Shown piece after piece: positions 23,163-34,166 of a stretch of 64,000 bases of DNA. This DNA comes from Terebella lapidaria (taxonomy: Eukaryota > Annelida > Polychaeta > Terebellida > Terebellidae). Every line of letters begins with the position of its first letter. Positions within the stretch are counted from its first letter, which is position 1. The stretch covers positions 20,435,170-20,499,169 of the forward strand of contig OX424569.1 of the NCBI GenBank assembly GCA_949152475.1, read 5' to 3'. Below the pieces are notes generated by a model. The model was not told the origin of the DNA. It ran no database searches and saw only the letters and a program-made list of their open reading frames with translations. A program made the position numbers and the translations under genes.

Positions 23163-24608
23163 GTTGGTCAGTCATCTTGTTTGTTTGTTTGTTTGTTTGT
23201 ATGTTTGTCTGTCCGTCTGTTATGACGATAGCGGGCGCAATTCTTGTCGCATTTTCATGAAATTTTCACACAGTATGCGCAAGCAGCTTCCGCATAAGTC
23301 TTTCGTTTCTGAAGGTCAAAGGTCAAAAATTGACGCCAAGGTCATTGAAAAACCAAAAAATTAAAAATCGTAATAACTCCAGTTATATTTTATCTGGACT
23401 TTCGAGATTTCTTGTATCGATTACTATGGCCAATTCTGCATCTTTTGATGTATGGCCGACAGCTGTTGCATCAAAATTGACGATTTTGACTCCAGGTTAA
23501 AAAGACGGGGGTCAGGAGTTTCTGGATCAAAAGTTTCATGCATTGCTGTGCAGTCAATTTTTGTCGGATTCTTATGAAATTTTGACAGCATATGCACACA
23601 GTATAACGGCATATAACGGCATCCTGTTGTTTCTCAAGGTCAAAGGTCAAGAATTAACGCCAAGGTCATTGAAAAACCAAAAAATTAAAAATCGTCATAA
23701 CTCCACTTTCATTCCACCTGCACTTCCAAAAGTGTTTACGTCTTTTACTATGGCCAATTCTGCATCATTTGATGTATGACCGACAGCGGTTGAGTCGAAA
23801 TTGACGATTTAAACTCCAGGTGAAATAAATGGGGGTCAGGAATTTCGGATCCAAAGTTTAACACATTGCTGTGCGGTCGATTCTTGTCTGATTTTGACGA
23901 AATGCTCACATAATATGTGCACGGAATGTCCGCATAACCCTTTTAATTTGGAACATCATAGCTCTAAAACTGTTGTCACGGCAACAGAAAATCGTTACTG
24001 AAAAGCATTACATGAAAACGATAATAGCATTGCTATATGAAACACTCCGCTTCACATCGCCAGCCACGTTAGTGCTGAGCGTAGAGCGTAGGACTTTGAA
24101 TCCACAGACCCGGGTTCGATACTATCTCAAAACTATTTTTTTTTCTCCATTAAAAGATCATGTATTCAATTCCAAACAACGAAACAACACCTTCGTAGTG
24201 TACAAAATCAGCAAATAAATGTAGCACGAGTAATCTTTATCGTTATTATGTCATCATACTTAATTATTTCTCACTATGAATTCCTTAAAGTCATTTAACA
24301 GTGTCTCATTGGTTCCATTATGATCGTGTCCTTCATGCATCATAATGCATCTGTGTTAAGTCCATTCTGGCATGATTTGTATTCACCGAGTGTCTCTATT
24401 CGTTTTGTTCACTTGTTGTCATTGTAATTTTTCATCTGTAACTTACAAGATCATGATCATGCTTTCAATTCTGAAGAATGTAGCAGCACAATTTAATATT
24501 ATTACAGTATTATGATGCAAGGGTTTATAGACCAAAGCTGGCTTATAGACTTCTCTTCAAGTTCATTACTTTATTTTGCCAAGTCCTAGCTCTTTGAGCG
24601 ATTGCTTC
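23163..24608 (+). mobile_element. Family D unit 1
   Basis: Begins at the ttggtcagtcatcttg/(GTTT)n head and continues with tatgacgatagcgggcgcaa and GAAGGTCAAAGGTCAAAAAT. A second related half-unit starts near 23480. It carries a tRNA-Gln-like module (24068-24128) and ends with ttttgccaagtcctagctct and ttgagcgattgcttcatta. The next unit starts immediately. Confidence 0.7.
24068..24128 (+). repeat. tRNA-Gln-like module 1
   Basis: TTAGTGCTGAGCGTAGAGC resembles an A box and GGTTCGATACT a B box. Between them AGGACTTTGAATCC forms an anticodon-arm-like hairpin with TTG in the loop, as in tRNA-Gln(TTG). It lacks a paired acceptor stem, so it is a SINE-like or pseudo-tRNA module, not a gene. Confidence 0.6.
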
Positions 24609-25542
24609 ATTACTTGGCAAAATAAATTTTGCCAAGTATGTTGGTCAGTCATCTTGTTTGTTTGTTTGTTTGTTTGTTTGTATGTTTGTCTGTCCGTCTG
24701 TTATGACGATAGCGGGCGCAATTCTTGTCACATTTTCATGAAATTTTTACACAATATGCGCAAGCAGCTTCCGCATAAGCTTTTCGTTTGTGAAGGTCAA
24801 AGGTCAAAAATTCACGCCAAGGTCATTGAAAAACCAAAAAATTAAAAATCGTAATAACTCCAGTTATATTATATCTGGATTTTCGAAATTTCTTGCATCG
24901 ATTACCATGGCCAATTCGGCATCTTTTGGTGTATGGCCGACAGCTGTTGTATCAAAATTGACGATTTTGACTCCAGGTTAAAAAGACGGGGGTCAGGAGT
25001 TTCTGGATCAAAAGTTTCATGCATTGTTGTGCAGTCAATTCTTGTCGGATTCTTATGAATTTTTCACAGCACATGCACACAAGATGTCGGCATATTCCTG
25101 TTGTTTCTCAAGGTCAAAGGTCAAGAATTAACGCCAAGGTCATTGAAAAACCAAAAAATTAAAAATTGTCATAACTCCACTTTCATTCCACCTGCACTTC
25201 CAAAAGTGTTCACGTCTTTTATTATGGCCAATTCTGCATCATTTGTTGTATGACCGACAGCGGTTGAATCAAAATTGACGATTTAAACTTCAGGTGAAAT
25301 ACATGGGGGTCAGGAATTTCGGATCCAAAGTTTAACACATTGCTGCGCAGTCAATTCTTGTGTGATTTTGGCGAACTTCTCACAGAATTTTGTGCACGGA
25401 ATGTCCGCATAACCCTTTTGATTTGGAACATCATAGCTCTCAAACTGTTGTCACGGCAACAGAAAATCGTTACTGAAAAGCATTACATAAAAGCGATAAT
25501 AGCATTGCTATATGAAACACACCTCTTCACATTGCAAGCCAC

Positions 25543-25600
25543 GTTAGTGCTGTGCGTAGAGCGTAGGACTTTGAATCCACAGACCCGGGTTCAATACTCT
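25543..25600 (+). repeat. tRNA-Gln-like module 2
   Basis: GTTAGTGCTGTGCGTAGAGC, GGACTTTGAATCC (TTG loop) and GGTTCAATACT. No acceptor stem. Confidence 0.6.
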
Positions 25601-26128
25601 CTCTAAACTTATTTTTTCTCCCTTATAAGATCATGTATTTAATTCCAAACAACAAAACAACACAATCGTGTCGTACAAACTCAGCATATAAAAGTAGCAG
25701 GAGTAATCTTCATTGTTTCTAATGTCATCACACTTAATTATTCCACACTATGTATTCCTTGAATCATTTACAGTGTCTCATTGGTTCCATTATGATCATG
25801 TTTTTCATGCATCATAGCGCATCTCTGTTAACTCCTAAATATACCAGTACACACTCGGTTGCGTATTAATACAGTATATCATATATGTATCCAAATGCAG
25901 GTCTCAAACAACATATCGGTGGTTTTCTGACTCAGTGATGTACTAGTGATATAACAAAGCCTAAAACTCTACTCTTAATACAGTCTGTGTCAAACGACAG
26001 GCCACTTTATATCAGAACTATTGGGGGTGATCAACCGGCGGAGGAAACCGGCCCCATTCCCGGTTTTTAGCAGTAATTTGCCATAAAATACCTTTTGCAA
26101 TACATACACCACTTGACGCTGTGGGCCA

Positions 26129-26188
26129 GGTTGGTGCTGTGCATAGAGCTCAGGACTTTCAATCCACAGACCCAGGTTCAAGTCTCTC
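26129..26188 (+). repeat. tRNA-like module 3
   Basis: GGTTGGTGCTGTGCATAGAGC, GGACTTTCAATCC (loop changed to TTC) and GGTTCAAGTCT. Same family as the neighbouring Gln-like modules, diverged in the anticodon loop. Confidence 0.55.
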
Positions 26189-26688
26189 TTGAAACTATTT
26201 TTTTTCTAATTTTTAACTTACAGAATCATGATCATGCATTTAATTAAAAACAATATAACAACACAATTCAGTAAATGTACAATTCAGTTAACGACAAATA
26301 AATAATTAAAAAAATATATATTACAGTATTATGATGCAGGGGTTTATAGACCTTTGCTAGTTTATAGACTTCTCTTCAAGATCATTAACTTTATTTTGCC
26401 AAGTCCTAGCTCTTTGAGCGATTGCTTCAGTTGTATGTTGCTCAGCGATCAAATATGTGTTCTGTCCGTCTGTTCGCACGATAGCGGGCGCAACCCTTGT
26501 CGGAATGACATGAAATTTTCACAGAAGATGCGCATAAGACTCCTTCACGAGCCTATTGATTTTGAAGGTCATAGCTGAAAAACTGTTGTCTTGGCGACTG
26601 AAAAACAGTTACATAACTATAACTATGGAGGCTGGAAAACCATAAAGTAACTGTTACATGGAATACACTTCTCCACACTGTCGGCAAC

Positions 26689-26746
26689 GTTGGTGCAGTG
26701 GATAGAGCGTAGGACTTTGAATCCAATGACCCGTGTTCAACCCTCC
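26689..26746 (+). repeat. tRNA-Gln-like module 4
   Basis: CGTTGGTGCAGTGGATAGAGC is the best A box of the set. GGACTTTGAATCC (TTG loop) and TGTTCAACCCT follow. Still no acceptor pairing. Confidence 0.6.
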
Positions 26747-27261
26747 CTCAAAACTCTAATCTCTTTTATCTCTAACTTAGTTTTTATACAGTCAGTTGCA
26801 GTGTTATTTCTAGTTTATAATGCACCTTTTACATTTGGAATAGATTGAAAACTCGCCGAGATATCAAAGTAGAAAGAGCAGTGGGGTGAATCTGATTCTC
26901 AATCCGTTCACACGCCAATAAGCTGTAGAAACGATTACCTCCTGTGGACATGTCCCGTCCTAAATACACACGCTCGGTTGCATAGTAATACAGTACATCA
27001 TATATGTATCCAAATGCGGATCTCAAACAACATTTCAGTGGTTTTCTAACTCAGTGATGTACAAGTGATATAACAAAGCCTAAAACTCTAGTCTAAATAC
27101 AGTCTGTGTCAAGCGACAGGCTCCCTTATATTAGGACTGCTGGGAGTGACGAACCGGCAAAGGAAACGGCCCCATTCCCAGATCCCCATTCCCGGTTTTT
27201 AGCAGTAATTTGCCTTGAAGGAACAGATACCATACATACGCCACTTCCTGCTGTCCTCCAC

Positions 27262-27320
27262 GTTGGTGCTGTGCATAGAGCTCAGGACTCTGAATCCACA
27301 GACCCCGGGTTCAACTCCCT
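27262..27320 (+). repeat. tRNA-Gln-like module 5
   Basis: GTTGGTGCTGTGCATAGAGC, GGACTCTGAATCC (CTG in the loop, the other Gln anticodon) and GGGTTCAACTCC. Confidence 0.6.
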
Positions 27321-27695
27321 CTCAAAACTTGTTTTTTCTCTCCAACTTACAGGATCATGTCTTTTATAGCATAACTGCACAATTACAACTTACTTAAAAG
27401 CAACTAGATAATTTAAAAAAAAGAACTATTCAAGTCTCTCTCAGAACGTTTTTTTTAGCTAGTTTATAGACCTCTCTTCAAGATCATTAACTTCATTTTG
27501 CCAAGTCCTAGCTCTTTGAGCGATTGCTTCATTTGTATGTTTGTCTGTCTGTCTGTTATGACGATAGCGGGCGCAATTCTTGTCGCATTTTCATGAAATT
27601 TTCACACAATATGCGCAAGCAGCTTCCGCATAAGCCTTTCGTTTCTGACGGTCAAAGGTCAAAAATTGACGCCAAGGTGATTGAAAAACCAAAAA

Positions 27696-28772
27696 TTAGC
27701 CCAAAGGCTAAGATAGGTTACCGGACAATTTTGGTTTGGCCATGGCAGCATTGGCAGGTAACAGACCTTGAGATTTACCAATCAAGGTTCGCAGTGTAAA
27801 CATATGACCTTGGGATTTACCAATCAAGGTCATCCGTATGAACTTCGATGTAACCATTACATGTATGTGTGCGGCATTTGATATTCTATATGTTGGGTGG
27901 AATCGTTTAGGCCGCTCAGGTCAATTTACACATTCCAAGTCAGACATTTGGCACTCAAGGTCATCTGACGTCAAGTTCAAGGTCATCATTAGTTGTGCCA
28001 TATATGTCTTCCTATATGTTCATAATGCAAACATGAGCTCTATCTGCAAGCATTTCATCTACAAAGGCAAATCTGGGCATTTTTTGACCCCAAAATGGCT
28101 GTTTTGACCTTTCAAGGTCATCCAAGGTCAAATTCAAGGTCACCACACAAGTCGCCATATATGACTTCCCATTTGAAAGTGCCAATTTCTAAGCTCTATC
28201 TTCAAGCGTTCTATGAGTACAGTCCGGACAGCTCCGATTATGAAGGGAAAAAGTACCGAAAATTTTCCAAGTCCAAAATTTTTTTCAAAGGGGAAAAATT
28301 TTTTTTTGCCCTAGAAATGGCCCAAAATGGATAGTAATGCGATTTGGGGCGAAAAAAATTTTTTTCGCCGACCCGCCAAAAATTCAAAATGGCCGCCACA
28401 CGGAAACCGGCAGATTTAGGGCAACCAAACTTTTACATATCACAGAGGTATATGAGGGGAATCTTTTGAAACCAAAAACTCAAAACTGATCAGACAGTTT
28501 TTGAGAAAATGGCCGTCAAAGTCCAAAATTTAGCGTTTTTCGACAAAAACGGCCGCCATTTTGAAAAAAATGCGAAAATCAAAAAACAAAAAAATACCTC
28601 CTTCTCAAAATATTTTTAGGCATTTTTGTGCAAAATTTCAGAAAGATTCGATCGTTAACTTTAAAGATAAAAATGTTAACGCCGGACGGACGGACGGACG
28701 GACGGACGGACGGACGACGGACGCAACGCCATGCCAATAGGTTATCGGACCAAAGGTCCGGTAACCTAAAAA
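27696..28772 (+). mobile_element. HINE-A short form, complete, with empty-site proof
   Basis: 1,077 bp with 5' hairpin TTAGCCC-AAA-GGCTAA, GATAGGTTACCGGACAATTT, a short body, (GGAC)n at about 28683-28717, and terminal hairpin GGTTATCGGACC-AAA-GGTCCGGTAACC followed by TAAAAA. The flanks ccaaaaa and ttaaaaatcg are contiguous in family D units 1 and 2 (ccaaaaaattaaaaatcg at about 23352 and 24834). This fixes both boundaries to within the shared AAAAATT and shows no long target duplication. Confidence 0.92.
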
Positions 28773-29470
28773 TTAAAAATCGTATTAACTCCAGTTATAT
28801 TTTATCTGGAGTTTTGAGATTTTTTGCATCGATTACTATGGCCAATTCTGCATCTTTTGATGTATGGCCGACAGCTGTTGCATCAAAATTGACGATTTTG
28901 ACTCCAGGTTAAAAAGACGAGGGTCAGAAGTTTCTGGATCAAAAGTTTCACGCATCGCTGTGCAGTCAATTCTTGTCGGAATCTCATGAAATTTTGAACG
29001 CCTATTCACACAGGATGTCGGCATAATCCTGTTGTTTTTCAAGCTCAAAGGTCAAGAATTAACGCCAAGGTCAATGAAAAACCAAAAAATAAAAAATTGC
29101 CATACCTCCACTTTCATTCCACCTGCACTTTCGACAGTGTTCACGTCGTTTACTATGGCCAATTCTGCATCTTTTGATATATGACCGACAGCGTTTGAAT
29201 CAAAATTGACGATTTAAACTCCCAGTGAAATACATGGGGGTCAGGAAATTCCTATCTAAAGTTTAACACATTGTTGTGCAGTCAATTCTTGTGTGATTGT
29301 GACGAAATTCTCACATAATATGTGCACGGACCGTCCGCATATCCCTCTTGATTTGGAACATCATAGCTCTAAAACTGTTGTCATGGCAACAGAAGATCGC
29401 TACTTAAGAGCATTACATGAAAACCATAATAACATTGCTATACGAAATACACGTCTTCACAGTGCCAGCC

Positions 29471-29530
29471 CATTAGTGCTGTGCGTAGTGCTCAGGACTC
29501 TGAATCCACAGACCCGGGTTCAATTCTATC
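29471..29530 (+). repeat. tRNA-Gln-like module 6
   Basis: CATTAGTGCTGTGCGTAGTGC, GGACTCTGAATCC (CTG loop) and GGGTTCAATTCT. Same structure as the other five. Confidence 0.55.
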
Positions 29531-29617
29531 ACAAAACTTTTTTTTTCTTTACATCATCATGTATTTAATTCCAAATAACAAAACAACAGATTCATAGTGT
29601 ACAAATTCAGCAAATAA

Positions 29618-30826
29618 CTAGACGTCAAGGCCTAAAGATGCCTTGGAGGCATTTCGGTGTTAGGACTAATTCGTAATATTTAAAACATGTTAGCCATGGG
29701 CTCTATGACACATCGTTTCCTAGATATGGATGAAAATGAAAAACGTCCACTCAGCAAAAAAACATTACAGGTCAAGGTCAAAGTTCATCTGTAATACCCC
29801 TTAGACATGTTTGTCTAGAGCCACGAGTCCGAAAACAACGTAAGTTTCGCTCTACAATGCACCGTTTCCGAGAAATCAACGAAAACGAAAAATGCTGACT
29901 CGGCAAAAAACTTTAAGGTCAAGGTCAAAGTTCATCCATAATACCCCTTAGACATGTTTGTCTAGGTCGCCGAGTCCAAAAATGACGTCCGTTTCGCTCT
30001 ACGACGCACCGTTTCCGAGATATCGACAAAAACGAAAAATGCCGACTCGGCAAAAAATTTCGGCTCAAGGTCAAAGTTCATCCATAATACCCCTTAGACA
30101 TGTTTGTCTAGGGCGACGAGTCCGAAAATAACGTCCGTTTCGCTCTACGACGCACCGTTTCCGAGATATCGACGAAAACGAAAAATGCCGACTCGGCAAA
30201 AAAACTTCGGGTCAAGGTCAAAGTTCATCAATAATACCCATTAAACATGTTTGTCTAGGGCGACGAGTCAGAAAATAACGTCCGTTTTGCTCTACGACTC
30301 ACCGTTTCTGAGATATCGATGAAAACGAAAAATGCCGACTCGGCAAAAAAATTTTGGGTCAAGGTCAAAGTTCATCAATAATACCCCTTAGACATGTTTG
30401 TCTAGGGCAACGAGTCCGAAAATAACGTCCGTTTCGCTCTACGACGCACCGTTTCCGAGATATCGACGAAAACGAAAAATGCCGACTCGGCAAAACAATT
30501 TCGGGTCAAGGTCAAAGTTCATCCATAATACCCCTTAGACATGTTTGTCTAGGGCGACGAGTCCGAAAATAACATCCGTTTTGCCCGTTTCCGAGATATG
30601 GATGCCTCAAGGATGACTCAGCAAAAAATTATTTCGACCTCTAGGTCAAAGGTCGTTTGAGGTATCGATCCCAAAATCAATAGGGTTCTTCCCTGTTGAT
30701 ATATAAACCTCCGTGCAAAATTCTGCAACTATTGCCTGTATATTTTTCGAGTTATCGTCCGGAAACCAAGTTTCAAGATCAGCCTCGATTTCATCCTCAC
30801 GGACCTCGGAGCCGGATCAAAAAAAA
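29618..30826 (+). mobile_element. Family B element, copy 1 (5' part)
   Basis: Begins CTAGACGTCAAGGCCTAAAG with hairpin ATGCC-TTGGA-GGCAT, then cggtgttagg. An array of 147-bp units occupies about 29700-30590, then gatgcctcaaggatgactca and ggacctcggagccggatcaa. It is broken at 30827 by a HINE-A 5' end and no continuation was found. Confidence 0.75.
29700..30590 (+). repeat. 147-bp satellite, ~6 units
   Basis: The word ttagacatgtttgtctag (or a close variant) recurs at 29801, 29948, 30094, 30241, 30388 and 30535: spacing 146-147 bp. Each unit has gacgagtccgaaaataacgt, cgtttcgctctacgacgcac, cgtttccgagatatcgac, aaaaatgccgactcggcaaa and GGGTCAAGGTCAAAGTTCAT. Confidence 0.9.
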
Positions 30827-31744
30827 TTAGGCCGAGGGCCAAAGATAGGTTACCGGACAATGTTTAATATTTTAGATGTTAGCCAGGTCACTGGTTAAAT
30901 TCAAGGTCAAGAGAATATTCAGCATATATAATATTAAGCATATATCATGTCCACAGTTGATTGCTAAGCTGTAAATTCAATAATAAGCGAGATATTAGCA
31001 ATTTTGTGCTGTGGCCTTGAAAATGAAGGGGCAAAGGTCAAATTCAAGGTCATCAAAATATTCAGTGTATATCATTTTATATCATATATCTTTATCACAT
31101 GTCCACATTTGATTCCCAAGCCATACAGTCAATAGAGGAGCAAGATATGAGCCAGTTTGTCCTTGGACCTTGAAAATGAGGTCAGAGGTCAAATTCAAGT
31201 TCCGAGAATATTCAGCATATATCATTTCCTACATGGCCACAATTGATTCCCCAGCTGTAAAATCGATAATAAGTGAGTTATTAGCCATTTTGTCCTGTGA
31301 CCTTGAAAATGAGATCAAAGGTCAAATTCAAGGTCATGACAATAATTTGCATATATCATTTCCTATATGTTCATAACTGATTCCTAAGCTGTGAAGTCGA
31401 TAACAAGCGAGATATTACCCATTTTGTCCTATGACCTTGAAAATGCCATCAAAGGTCAAATTCAAGGTCATCAGAATATTCAGCATATATCATTTCCTAC
31501 ATGTCCACAATTGATTCCTAAGCTGTAGAGTCGATAATAAGCGAGATATCAGCCATTTTGTGCTCTGACCTTGAAATTGCCATCAAAGGTCAAATTCAAG
31601 GTCATCAGAATATTCAGCATATATCATTTCCTATATGTCCACAATTGATTCCTAAGCTGTAGAGTCGATAATAAGTGAGATATTAGCCATTTTGTCCTGT
31701 GACCTTGAAAATGAGGTCAAAGGTCAAATTCAAGGTCATGACAA

Positions 31745-34166
31745 CTAGACGTCAAGGCCTAAAGATGCCTTGGAGGCATTTCGGTGTGATGATTAATTTA
31801 TAATATATACTAGATATCAATGAAAATGAAAAATGTCGACTCCGCAAAAAAATTTACCGTTAAAATAATACCCCTTAGACATGTTTGTCTAGGGCGACGA
31901 GTCCGAAAAAAAAGTCTGTTTCGCTCTACGACTCACCGTTTCCGAGATAACGACGAAAACGAAAAATGCCAACTCGGCAAAAAATTTTTTAGTCAAGGTC
32001 AAAGTTCATCCATAATACATATAAGATAAATGTTGTCTACAGTGACGAGTCCGAAAATAACGTCCGTTTCGCTCTAAGACACACCGTTCCCGAGATATCG
32101 ACGAAAACGAGAAATGCCGACTCGGAAAAAAAATTTCGGGTCAAGGTCAAAGTTCATCCATAATACCCCTTAGACATGTTTGTCTAGGGCGACGAGTCCG
32201 AAAATAACGTCCGTTTCGCTCTACGAAGCACCGTTTCCGAGAAATCGACGAAAACGAAAAATGCCGACTCGGCAAAAAAATTTCGGGTCAAGGTCAAAGT
32301 TCATCAATAATACCCCTTAGACATGTTTGTCTAGGGCGACGAGTCCGAAAATAACGTCCGTTTCGCTCTACGACGCACCGTTTCCGAGATATCGACGAAA
32401 ACGAAAAATGCCGACTCGGCAAAAAAATTTGGGGTCAAGGTCAAAGTTCATCCATAATACCCCTTAGACATGTTTGTCTAGGGGGACGAGTCCGAAAATA
32501 ATGTCCGTTTCGCTCTACGAAGCACCGTTTCCGAGATATCGACGAAAACGACGATATCGACGATATCGACGAAAACGAAAAATGCCGACTCGGCAAAAAA
32601 ATTTGGGGTCAAGGTCAAAGTTCATCCATAATACCCCTTAGACATGTTTGTCTAGGGGGACGAGTCCGAAAATAATGTCCGTTTCGCTCTACGAAGCACC
32701 GTTTCCGAGATATCGACGAAAACGAAAAATGCCGACTCGGCAAAAAAATTTCGGGTCAAGGTCAAAGTTCATCAATAATACCCCTTAGACATGTTTGTCT
32801 AGACGAGTCCGAAAATAATGTCCGTTTCGCTCTACGAAGCACCGTTTCCGAGATATCGACGAACACGAAAAATGCCGACTCGGCAAAAAAATTTCGGGTC
32901 AAGGTCAAAGTTCATCAATAATACCCCTTAGACATGTTTGTCTAGGGCGACGAGTCCGAAAATAACGTCCGTTTCACTCTACGACGGACCGTTTCCGAGA
33001 TATCGACGAAAACGAAAAATGTCGACTCGGCAAAAAAATTTGGGGTCAAGGTCAAAGTTCATCCATAATACCCCTTAGACATGTTAGCCTAGGGCGACAA
33101 GTCCGAAAATAACGTCCGTTTCGCTCTACGACGCACCGTTTCCGAGATATCGACGAAAACGAAAAATGCCGACTCGGCAAAAAAATTTGGGGTCAAGGTC
33201 AAAGTTCATCAATAATACCCTTTAGACATGTTTGTCTAGGGCGACGAGTCTGAAAATAACGTCCGTTTCGCTCTACGACGCACCGTTTCCGAGATATCGA
33301 CGAAAACGAAAAATGCCGACTCGGCAAAAAAATTTCGGGTCAAGGTCAAAGTTCATCAATAATATCCCTTAGACATGTTTTTCTAGGGCGACGAGTCCGA
33401 AAATAACGTCCGTTTCGCTCTACTACGGACCGTTTCCGAGATATGCAGGATGCCTCAAGGATGACTCAGCAAAAAAATATTTCGACCTCTAGGTCAAAGG
33501 TCGTTTGACGTATCGATCCCAAAATCAATAGGGTTCTTCCCTGTTGATATATAAACGTCTGTGCAAAATTCTGCAACTATTGCCTGAATATTTTTCGAGT
33601 TATCGTCCGGAAACCAAGTTTCAAGATCAGCCTCGATTTCATCCTCAAGGACCTCACGGACCTCGGAGCCGGATCAAAAAAAATAATACACCCTAGAGAT
33701 GTTTGTCTAGGGCGACGAGTCCGAAAATAACGTCCGTTTCGCTCTACGATGCACGGTTTCTGAGATATGCAGGAAGCCTCAAGGATGAATCAGCAAAAAA
33801 TTATTTCGACCTCTAGGTCAAAGGTCGTTTGATGGATCGATCCCAAAATCAATAGGGTTCTTCCTTGGTGGCATATGAACCTCCATGCACAGTTCTGCAA
33901 CTATTGCGTAAATATTTTTCCAGTTATCGTCCGGAAACCAAGTCTCAAAATTAGCCTTGATTTCATCCTCACGGACCTCACGGACCTCGGATCCGGCTCA
34001 AAAAGAATAGGGTTCTTCCACATATCATTTCTGACTTGTGGTGAAAATTTGACGAGGATCCGTCAAGGCAATCTAAAGTTATCGTCCGGAAACCAAAAGT
34101 GGCGGAAGAAGAAGAAGAAAAAAAAAAATAAAAAATAAAAAATTCTGCTAAAACCATAAAGGCATT
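31745..34166 (+). mobile_element. Family B element, copy 2, inserted in a HINE-A satellite
   Basis: Starts CTAGACGTCAAGGCCTAAAG and ends near accataaaggcatt. The left flank ggtcatgacaa and right flank aataatctgcat are contiguous elsewhere as ggtcatgacaataatctgc (compare 45255), so the insertion is precise apart from an ambiguous AA. Its core is the 147-bp satellite (about 31850-33440), followed by two diverged distal modules (ggatgactcagcaaaaaaat, ggtcaaaggtcgtttga, gttatcgtccggaaaccaag) and a gaagaag/A-rich tract near 34100. Confidence 0.85.
31850..33440 (+). repeat. 147-bp satellite, ~11 units
   Basis: Same unit as 29700-30590. Local irregularities include a duplicated gacgatatcgac near 32545-32565 and a short deletion after gtttgtctag near 32802. 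Units are highly uniform, suggesting recent homogenisation. Confidence 0.9.

Larger units (their letters stand above)
24609..26441 (+). mobile_element. Family D unit 2
   Basis: Opens with the perfect 11-bp hairpin ACTTGGCAAAA-TAAA-TTTTGCCAAGT (about 24614-24639), then the same order of modules as unit 1. It carries two tRNA-Gln-like modules (25543-25600, 26129-26188) and the same end word, tttgagcgattgcttca. Confidence 0.7.
26442..27529 (+). mobile_element. Family D unit 3
   Basis: A shorter, diverged unit beginning right after tttgagcgattgcttcagtt without the opening hairpin (ctgtccgtctgttcgcacga, cgggcgcaacccttgtcgg). It has two tRNA-Gln-like modules (26689-26746, 27262-27320) and ends with ttttgccaagtcctagctct. 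Confidence 0.6.
27530..29617 (+). mobile_element. Family D unit 4, split by a HINE-A
   Basis: Begins after tttgagcgattgcttcattt and matches unit 1 (tatgacgatagcgggcgcaa, AGCAGCTTCCGCATAAG). It is interrupted at 27696-28772 by a complete HINE-A and resumes at ttaaaaatcgtattaactcc. It includes tRNA-Gln-like module 6 and ends where a family B 5' end starts. Confidence 0.7.

Noticed and set aside
24068..24128. A functional tRNA-Gln gene
   Set aside because: No complementary acceptor stem or T-arm of normal quality; embedded in a repeat at all six sites.
34040..34140. Lysine-rich plus-strand frame end near 34138
   Set aside because: Translation of the gaagaag/A-rich tract of family B.
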